Of a DNA stretch of 64,000 nucleotides, positions 29,508 to 38,103 are shown piece by piece. A program made the translations under genes and the position numbers. The stretch's first letter is position 1. The number at the start of each line of letters is the position of its first letter. This stretch comes from Pararge aegeria (Eukaryota > Arthropoda > Insecta > Lepidoptera > Nymphalidae), in assembly GCF_905163445.1 (NCBI RefSeq), contig NC_053205.1, positions 1,426,001-1,490,000 on the forward strand, read 5' to 3'. The notes under the pieces are model-generated. The model was not told where the DNA came from. It ran no database searches and worked only from the letters and a program-made list of their open reading frames with translations.

Positions 29508-32500
29508 CTGGAAATAAAATAATAGTTTTGTAATGACGGCCGATTGGCGCATTGGGCAACGACCCTGCTTTCTGAGTCCAAGGCCGTGGGTTCGATTCCC
29601 ACAACTGGAAAATCTTTGTGGGATGAACACCATTATTTTTCAGTGTCTGGGTGTTTATTTTTTATATGTATTTATGTAGGTATGTTATTTATAAAATTAT
29701 TCGTCAGTCATCTTAGTTCCCATAACACATGCTACGCTTACTTTGGGGCTAGATGGCGATGTGTGTATTGTCATAGTACATTTATTTATTTATTTTATTA
29801 ATGCAGTGCAATATATTAGACTAATATTAAACGTACCTGTATTTGGTTCGAACTTCTTCTTATATTTATCAATTAATGATTCGTCCATAGTGTTTTCAGA
29901 TTTTCTTTTTTTAGCTGAAACGAAAAAAAAAATCAAAATTCAAAATTCTATATTTCAAGTAGGCCTAATAAAAGCACTTTTGAAACGTCAAGTCTGTCTG
30001 TTTGTAGTGACTCTACCACCGGTTCGGAAAGCAGATTCTCCCGAGAATCCGGCAAGAAATTCAGCAATTGCACTTTTCCAACATCGTCTTACAATTTAAA
30101 AATCTTTGTTTCTATCTTGTGTGAGAATATAAACTGTAATTAAATTGTTTAAATGGTAAAAAAATTAAATTGTACTCCCAATAAGGGCCTAGCAAATAAA
30201 CATGGCATAAAGTCGTTACTCTTACGCTTCGTTTTGTTGTCACGCTACAAATGACGCAACCTTGAAATAGTCAGATCGTGACAACACACCCCACTTCCGA
30301 AATGATGTAAATAAATAAATTCATCATCACATCATTTATTTGTATTTTGTTACAAGTATTGTTATTTATATATTATATATATTAATTTATGTAATAAAAT
30401 ATTTTTTACTTGTATACGTACACAACGTGTAACGGAATTACGAAATACTGTTGAACGGTGCATAGTTATATTTCATAAGGAAGCATCCTGTACAACCATT
30501 TAATCAAAAGAACCATATTTATTTTTCCATAGAAACTAATTCAAAACATTCGAAGTGTTTACGTATGACATTCCTATTGAAGATAAAAGTCCGACACGCG
30601 CATAGTACCTACGCTTCGCGACGCGTACCTAATAGTAAAGTTCAAGTGACAGGAGTCACTTGAAGTTTACTTTTGCAGGTGATGTTAGGGCTGTATCTGA
30701 TTTCTTTAAAAACTACTAGCAACATTCCGCGGGTGTAAAATGAGACGTGCGCGTATGGAGGGTAGAGGTAAGGAGAGTCATCTGTGTATATGAAAAAGTG
30801 TCGTCAAAATGTATTAAATTAGGATGGCGCCACATTTGCATCAGGGTAACTCTTAAAAGAAGCGCCAAATATAAATATTGTTAGAGTAGGCTTGAAAAAT
30901 AAACAAGGAAGTATGGAGATACAAGGAAGTAAGGTTATATTTACCACAATATTTTGTACAACGTAAGTTGTTGAAATTCTCAATAATTAACTACTTTAGT
31001 CGATAATGACATTAAATTTTTTAACTCGGCATACTTCAATTCATCTACGATTGCTACATTCATACCATACCCTGTGCATCCACCAGCGCCATTGTGGAGG
31101 ATTTTTGAACTGTTATTTAGCGCATACACTGGACACTTTTTCAACTTTTCTCCCATATAAGATGACTCTCCTTACCTCTACCCTCCATACGTGCGCGGGG
31201 CGTTTTCACTGTTTTGACGTGACAACGTCATAATTCGATGGAGCCGGCTGCACGCACGAAAAAACATGACAACGTGCGGCGTTACCTCGCTCTGAGGCGT
31301 TCCATTTAAGACTTGAAGTGAGAGCGCGGTACGAGCGACAAAGAGGCACAATCGGCTTCCGCGCTCGGCAGCGTTCGACATCTGTCTCTCTCTTGAGTGA
31401 GCGATGCGTCCGCGTGGACAGCTGCTATATACATTTACATGTTTTCGTCAAGTATGAAGTGCAGTGAAAAGTGAATGTGGTGTGAGTTGTTTATAGCAAC
31501 GATGATGATATAAACTATGTACATTGTAAAAAAAATTGACATAATTGTATTCATGCGTACAAATAAATGTAACTTGATCAATTCAATTGTGATTTCAATC
31601 TATCTACTTTCTATATCCATACAAAATTTCTATCAAAGAAATAAAATTCAAATTTCCTTTTGAAAAATGCAACCATTCCATCAGTATTCTCTTATGAGGT
31701 TGTCACGTTTAACTATCGTCAGTAAACCGAATTTACAGACAATCGATTTTTTTGGACACAATGCAATGCATGTAATAATGGCTGAATGAGGATTCTGAGT
31801 GTTGTTAATTCAATGGGCTCACCTGTGCTGGAGTAGCTCTCGCCAACGCTGTCCACCACTATCCAATCGCTGTTGTAGGCGTCTGGCTTTGAGTAGCCCA
31901 ACAGGTCAGATACTCTGTCCAGAATGTCGCCCAGTGGCACCATCTCCGCCTCGTCTTTGTCAAGCTGCAAAGAAATAATTAAATACACTTATTATTCGGC
32001 TCGGAACCGGTTTCAATTTACCGGAAAATTTCGTTTAATAACCGGTTTATTTTAATTTACCGGTTTGACGGCCGATTGGCGCAGTTTGCAGCGACACTGC
32101 TTTCTGAGTCCAAGGCCGTGGGTTCGATTCCCACAACTGGAAAATGTTTGTGTGGTGAGCATGAATGTTTTTCAGTGTCTCGGTGTTTATATGTATATAA
32201 TAAGTATTTATGTATTATATTCATAAAAATATTCAACAGCTATCTTAGTACCCAAAACACAAGCTACGCTTACTTTGGGGCTAGATGGCGATGTGTGTAT
32301 TGTCGTAGTATATTTATTTATTTATTTATTTATTTAAATGATTGGACGAACCTAAATGATTTAGTTTACCGTTCTAATTGAGCGAACGATTTCATAACGT
32401 TTAATAATCTACAGGATTCGCGAACTAAAGTGGCAGTGGATTTATGTCATACCTAAACACCCACAGAATTAAAAAGTTACAGAATCCGTGCACAATAATA

Positions 32501-33416
32501 TTGAAGCATCAAAAACCACTCCACTTTAGTAATGTTTCTCGAACAAACTGTTAGTCACTTCATACCATTTATCAGTAGACAGTAATTATTTTACCTCTGA
32601 TGTTCTAAAGGTTAAGAAACCTAAAATAACCGGTTTATGCAAGACGCGCTTGTATTTTTGACACATGTCTAGACTAGTTCGTGGTGAATGCGAGTCCTAC
32701 TTCGCTGCAAAAAACAAAAATGGTATAAGTTACACATCTTTTAAATGTGTGTGTGATGAACAAAAACATTAATGTTTGTCAGTCTGGGTGTTCATGTGTA
32801 TTTTATAAGTATTTATGTACCTACCTAAATTATTCATAAAATTATTAATCAGTCATCTTAGCACCCAAGCTACGCTTACTTTCGCGCTAGATGGCGATAT
32901 GTGTATTGCCGTAGTATATTTATTTCAATGTATACCAAAAATCTGGTTAAAATGTACTATTGTCATCGGCAACCACGCCTTTAAGACAGGGACACAGCAA
33001 TGCTGCTTAGCAGCAGACATAATCATATAGAGAACTCAGTGACAAAAATCTTTACTAGTAGTACTTCTACAGTATATCATTCGTGTAAGGATAATATAGT
33101 GAGTTAACTTGTTTGTATACTCATTGACAATAACGGCGCGCAAGCAAAGTCGAGTCAGACAACAAACGTCGTGATTAAGGCAATTGGTATAACTCACTTG
33201 AGAAACCCTCTTCCGTGCAGCCTTCTTTAGATTGTCCCACTTGAGTTTTATCTGTTCCTTACTCCTCGCCTGATCGCTTATCTTGTTGAACTCCACGGCT
33301 AAAGAGTTCCACGCGTCTTCCTTTAGTTTGTTGGTAGCCGCGTTGGTCTCCTTTGTTGTAATGGCTGGTCTTTTAACAACCAAATCCACTAGTAAGGATA
33401 CTTCGTCCCTGGACAT
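29104..33416 (-). CDS. Myb/SANT-like (zeste-type) DNA-binding protein, four exons, 280 aa
   Basis: Predicted nuclear DNA-binding protein. Exons on the minus strand: 33416-33198, 31964-31823, 29914-29837, 29507-29104; phases 0, 1, 1; every junction keeps the frame. Residues 1-73 form a Myb/SANT-like domain of the regulatory-protein-zeste type (DEVSLLVDLVVKRP, KEDAWNSLAVEFN, KLKWDNLKKAARKR). Residues 74-121 are acidic, 122-147 are short and basic (KKRKSE, KYKKKFE), and the C-terminus starts with a helical, coiled-coil-like stretch (YYEKKAERTELEIQILKTQL) then an Asn/Ser/Asp-rich tail. This architecture resembles MSANTD3-like proteins and Harbinger-related Myb proteins. No transposase lies nearby, so a host gene is more likely. 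The start could extend a few codons upstream if an acceptor near 33432 is used. Confidence 0.8.
29535..29798 (+). mobile_element. tRNA-derived SINE, family A (in intron 3 of Myb/SANT gene)
   Basis: Full-length: head GACGGCCGATTGGCGCATTGG, B-box GGTTCGATTCCC, body to GATGGCGATGTGTGTATTG and (TTTA)n. Confidence 0.85.
29837..29914 (-). CDS. Myb/SANT gene, exon 3 (short)
   Basis: Acceptor TCGTTTCAG|CT, donor ACAG|GTACGT, 78 bp. It keeps the frame between exons 2 and 4 exactly (phase 1 in, phase 1 out) and encodes AKKRKSENTMDESL and KYKKKFEPNT. It has no ATG-started ORF of its own, so simple ORF calling would miss it. Confidence 0.78.
29931..30130 (-). mobile_element. 5'-truncated LINE 3' end, family 1
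   Basis: CAAAATTCAAAATTC start, then TTCAAGTAGGCCTAATAAAAGC and GAATCCGGCAAGAAATTC. It lies in intron 2 of the Myb/SANT gene. Confidence 0.65.
30460..30710 (-). repeat. Dispersed repeat I (reverse)
   Basis: Inverted partner of 18895-19190; see that entry. It ends about 45 bp before hAT-like MITE J copy 2. Confidence 0.6.
30754..31189. mobile_element. hAT-like MITE J, copy 2 (8-bp TSD CGTGCGCG)
   Basis: Same length (436 bp) as copy 1 but in the opposite orientation. Both flanks (30746-30753 and 31190-31197) read CGTGCGCG. The terminal inverted repeat TATGGAGGGTAGAGGTAAGG is intact. It lies in intron 2 of the Myb/SANT gene. Confidence 0.92.
31190..31530. repeat. GC-rich segment, probable dispersed repeat
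   Basis: A CpG-rich block (GGAGCCGGCTGCACGCACGAA, GAGCGACAAAGAGGCACAATC) then AT-rich sequence with GTGCAGTGAAAAGTGAATGTG. It recalls sequence common in lepidopteran genomes, but only one copy occurs here, so its nature is uncertain. No ORF is convincing. Confidence 0.35.
31823..31964 (-). CDS. Myb/SANT gene, exon 2
   Basis: Acceptor TTCTTTGCAG|CTT, donor ACAG|GTGAGC, phase 1 at the end. Encodes LDKDEAEMVPLGDILDRV..SYSST, an acidic segment. Confidence 0.82.
32068..32335 (+). mobile_element. tRNA-derived SINE, family A (in intron 1 of Myb/SANT gene)
   Basis: Full-length copy: GACGGCCGATTGGCGCAGTT, GGTTCGATTCCC, CTACGCTTACTTTGGGGC, and a (TTTA)n tail. Confidence 0.85.
32743..32931 (+). mobile_element. 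tRNA-derived SINE, family A, head lost
   Basis: Body from GTGTGTGATGAACA to GATGGCGATATGTGTATTG and ATATTTATTT. The tRNA-like part is missing. Confidence 0.65.
33198..33416 (-). CDS. Myb/SANT gene, exon 1
   Basis: 73 codons from ATG (33416-33414) to CAA|GTGAGT, phase 0. It carries the whole Myb/SANT-like domain, with conserved tryptophans in AWNSL and KWDNL. Confidence 0.82.
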
Positions 33417-33520
33417 TGCCTTCTTAATTTTCTGTAATTGGAAGTTTTTTGTAATTGTAATATTGCGTTACGGGCCCACTAAAGAGCACGGGTGCTCCGC
33501 TCAGACTGAGAAGTGCATAG

Positions 33521-33815
33521 CCTCTAGTCCACCAAGCTGGCCAAATGCGGATTGGTAGACACCACACGCCTGGAGAACTCTCAGGCATACGATTTTTTCG
33601 TTCACATCAAGCATCATCATCATATCAACCGATAGACGTCCACTGCTGGATTGCCACTTCAGCTTCGCGACTCGTTGAGCTATGTCGGTAACTCTGGTTC
33701 TTCTACGGAACTCCACATTTCTGATTTGATCACGTAGAGACACTCCGAGCATAGCAGTTAAAGCAAGTGATATCTAATTGCTGTAATAAAAAACGCACCT
33801 AACTCCAGTAAGTTA
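33521..33815 (-). mobile_element. SINE family B split by an RTE-type LINE fragment
   Basis: Family B sequence (CTAGTCCACCAAGCTGGCC.. and later GCAAGTGATATCTAATTG) flanks about 33606-33757. On the minus strand that insert reads AMLGVSLRDQIRNVEFRRR.. DIAQRVAKLKWQ, the conserved C-terminal region of RTE-type ORF2. It is a nested insertion. Confidence 0.65.
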
Positions 33816-33822
33816 AAAATTC

Positions 33823-36800
33823 ACATTCAAAATTCAAAATTCATTTATTTGAAGTAGGCCTAATATAAGCACTTTTGAAACGTCATGTTCAGTTCAGTAA
33901 GTGACCGGAGGACGAACTATTTACGAAGTTTTACCCACTAAACTATCGCTGCTGAAAATACAGATTGAAAATAGAATCTCTCTATCATCATGGCTCAATT
34001 GGCTTCCATTGCTGGACACAGGTCTTTAATACGAAGTTCCAAATAAGTATTTAGGTTCTATTTTCTTCGACTCGTTTGATTTCTGTCTGTCCACAAATCG
34101 AAGGTCTACCAACACTGCCTTTACCTACAGGTGCGAGGAAGACATTCCAGCACCCCGGGACCAACGTCCATCGGTACAAAAGTTCAAAAAAGTTTTATTC
34201 ATGTAGACCTTATCACAGGCACTTATGAAGCGTTCATATATTTAACATGTTAACACTAATGTTAGTGATGGTGATAACTGCATTCGTTGACTAAAAACTA
34301 AAGCCAGGATGGTTCCAAACGCGCCCTGGTCTAAGAAGAGCCCTCAACAAACTTAGCCAGGTTCTCAGAGCTATGTGCCCCGCCCATTGCCATTCACCTT
34401 CGCGACTCAATCGTAAAGCGAATAAGTTATTCAGCAATATTACTTATTAATTAATTAAATATTTTATTATTAATATTAGAGATTTTTTCGGTTTTCAAAA
34501 ATCCCACCGGATTATCGGGATAAAAGATCGGTTTAGCTGTGTAGCTAAGCATAATAGACAAGATTTTTTTTTTATTCCCCCGATAACATCAGCAGTGATA
34601 TAAATAAATAATTTAATTTTTTTTTTACTACAAGTTAGCCCTTGACTGCAATCTCACCTGGCAATAGAACAGTAAGTTCAATATAAATCCATACACAAGA
34701 TCAGCTTATAGGCCGCATCGTACCGATACGTTAAATCGCTTGGTGGCACGTATTTTCGGTAGGATGGTAAACAGCCACGGCCGAAACCTTCCACAAGATA
34801 AAATACCCATCCTATATCCATCTCCAGCGTGTATAAATATGCTGAATTTCATCAAAATTGTTACAAAGGTATAATCAAATAAAGTTAACAAACAATGAAA
34901 CCTGCAAACAGACACCCTTTGTCATTTAATTATAAATAGCTTTACCAAAATCCCACCTGATGGAAACTATACTTGTGGGACAAGACGGGATGCACTTGCA
35001 AGTAAAAGGCCTTTATAAGCACTTATGAAACACAAATATCTGTTTTATGGTATTGTCTCTACCACAAGTGGAGAAGGCTGATCCTACAGAGGAGAAGCTG
35101 GCAAGAAACTCAGTTGTCACTCTTTTCCAACATCAATATTTCAAATACAAAAAATCTTTATTCATGTAGGCCTATCACAGGCACTTATGAAGTGTTCATA
35201 CATATACAAGTGTTCATTCAATTGTAGGGTGAAGTGATAAACAAATCTTTGTTCATTAACATAAACCTAAAGCTACGAAAGTTCCATATGCAAACAGGCT
35301 TTTTCAATTTAATTTAACAATGAGAAGATGCCTATTCAGACTAGTCTTAAAGATACCCGGATAGTAATTTGGAAGAATTAGGATCCAAAGAAATCAAAAG
35401 TGCGTAACCAAACCAAATGAGTCCTAACCTGCTTATAAGTTGAAATGGTTAAAAATTAGATAAAAATCACATTGCATACACAATCTATTCCCTCACTCTC
35501 ATAGGCTATAGAGCTGGCAGTTTGGACAGTGTTACTAGCTCTCCGAGGCATGCGGGTGAATCTCTGCCAATTTCCAAACTCTGGTACTAAGAATTTTGTA
35601 TACAAATACCTCCCGAGGATATCAAATCCAGCACCTTGCGACAAACTGCTAACAACTAGACAAAAGTGATGATTACAGCAAAAATATTACACAGCTCAGT
35701 CTGTTGTACGGTTCCTCTGACAGATCTTACTTGGTCGACTTGGTTTTAAGTGACACTGAGATGGTGGTAGCAAAAATAATACTAAGCTCAGTCTAATATG
35801 GCCTACTTGTTGATGTTAATTAGTAGGTACTCTAGCAAATTTAATTTATATTAGGTATTTATTTTATGACTTATATAATAAAATGGCCTATCATTTTTTA
35901 CTTTTTAATTATATTATTTAAATTGAAACGGTGAAAGCTTCGTATTTCTGGGGTACAGAGTTCAATCCCCAGAACATACCTCTAACTTTTGGGAATTATT
36001 TGCGTTATCAATATAAGCAGTTATAACATCACTTGCTTTTACGGTTCAGGAAAACATGGTAAAGAAACTGCATGCTAGAGAATTCTCCATAATGTTCTCA
36101 AAGGCGTGTGCAGTCTACTTATCTGCACATGGCCTGATTGGTGGACTACGTAATACTACCTAAACTCTTCTCATTCTGAGAAGAGACCCGTGCTCTAGAG
36201 TGAACCGGTGATGGAATGATAACGGCGATGAAATTAGTGTTCTTTTATATAAAACTAAAGCTACGAGGTTTTCAAACGCGCCCTGCTAAGATGCCCTCAA
36301 CAAAATTCGCTGGGTTTTTTCTTTTCATAAACAAAACACCATCTGAAAATACCACCTGAAAATACCACTTTTTTAAGTCTCTTACCAAAGGGGTACTCAT
36401 TTCTCATTAAACCCAAGGCTTTCAGTCTTAATAGCTTATTGAAACTCAAAATAACAGTCCGATTTGAGTAAATGAAAGGGTAAAGATTAACGATCGGTTG
36501 ATGGTAAACGCCAAAGTAAATATAGACTAACGCTTGTCAGTTGGTAAAAGAGGTACGAATGGTTATGGAACGTCATAGTAGCTTAGAAATATCCAATATG
36601 CTAATACGGTTTAACTTAACTGAAAGACCTTTTATTTGCTATTACTATATACTTATTTTTTTATTATTGATATATACTTTTAATATCTTCTTATAATATG
36701 TTGGCGACTAACGTAGTTTACAGCGCTTTTGGAACGCTCGAGCCTCGATGTTATATCTGACTATAATGTAAAAAATGTATGTACCTAATATCTTTCTATT

Positions 36801-37042
36801 TTAATAAAGATTTTTTTAAATTTACTTTACAATTAATCACTTTTGTTTAGATTTGCATGTACTAAATAGTGAATTATTAATCGCTGACCCAAATCTTCCT
36901 CGTTGAAAGTAATAATTAGTAATAATTTAATATATTGAAATTTCTAAACGATCGATGTCACATCGAAATGCGTTTCTCTGTGGCTCTTCAATTTGCAAGT
37001 CTATGACAGCTGACATAACAGTGATAGATCCTATAAATGGAG
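33823..37042. other. Gene-free stretch of LINE and SINE relics
   Basis: Contains a short family 1 LINE end (33823-33890), LINE 3'-end family 2 pieces (about 34170-34390, 35005-35145, 35150-35310; marked by TATTCATGTAGGCCTATCACAG), another LINE 3' end (34620-34800) and a diverged family B SINE (about 35935-36200). The remainder is AT-rich. No host gene is recognised. Confidence 0.5.
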
Positions 37043-37444
37043 TATGGAGGGTAGAGGTAAGGAGAGTCATCTTATATGGGAGAAAAGTTGAAAAAGTGTC
37101 CAGTTGTTGCGCTAAATAACAGTTCAAAAATCCTCCACAATGGCGCTGGTGGATGCACAGAGTATGGTATGAATGTAGAAATTTAATGTCATTATCGACT
37201 AAAGTAGTTAATTATTGAGAATTTCATCAACTTACGTTGTACAAAATATTGTGGTAAATATAACCTTACTTTCTTGTATCTCCATACTTCCTTGTTTATT
37301 TTTCAAGCCTACTCTAACAATATTTATATTTGGCGCTTCTTTTAAGAGTTACCCTGATGCAAATGTGGCGCCATCCTAATTTAATACATTTTGACGACAC
37401 TTTTTCATATACACAGATGACTCGCCTTACCTCTACTCTCCATA
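37043..37444. mobile_element. hAT-like MITE J, copy 3 (internally shortened)
   Basis: Same ends (TATGGAGGGTAGAGGTAAGG .. CCATA) and orientation as copy 1, but 402 bp, with a deletion after ATGGTATGAATGTAG. The flanks AAATGGAG and CTTCCACG do not match. It ends 241 bp upstream of the first BED exon. Confidence 0.8.
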
Positions 37445-37685
37445 CTTCCACGGTTTCAACGTTCTCCACAGACTGCTAAATAATAACTATACTCGTTCCG
37501 TTCTCGTTCTGTAAACGTGGAACTTGTATACCTATTATGGATGTACGCATAGTAATCTGCTATGGTTCTTCAATATTGCTCATCGGAAAAGCATAACCTA
37601 ACTTCGTAACGATATTAAATAAAACCCAGCGTTATTATTCGTCTTAAGTACGTTAAGTACGAGTATATCAGGAATATCCATAAAA

Positions 37686-38103
37686 ATGGGAGATATTATA
37701 TGGAAAATGTTTGATAAGGACACAATCGAAATAAAAGGAAACGATAGGAAAGTGTTGTGTGTTATATGCGGCAATATGATACCGTACACAATAATGTCGG
37801 ACCTTAAACAACATTTGATTAAACTTCATTCCAATTATGTCAATGTGCTGGAATTGCAAGCCCACAAACCGCGTGTCAACGTGTCGCACGTGTGGAAACA
37901 TTTCAAGCGTACGGACTGTAAATTTTACGCTGAATGCAACTATTGCAATAACAATTTTTCCTACAAAACCACAGTCGCCAATTTGAAAAAACATTTGAAT
38001 CGAGTGCATCCTGATATAGATGCGAAAGCGGATGTTATTAAAACAGACACAAACGGAGAAGATTCTGAGGAAAGTCGTTCTGAAGAAGAAAGTAACGTTA
38101 AAG
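37686..38103 (+). CDS. BED locus, first exon A (two BED fingers)
   Basis: 139 codons plus one base, donor AAAG|GTGAGT. Finger 1 IWKMF..CVIC..HLIKLH, finger 2 VWKHF..CNYC..HLNRVH, then DTNGEDSEESRSEEESN. The clear conservation of both fingers makes the coding assignment strong; the splice partner is inferred. Confidence 0.85.
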
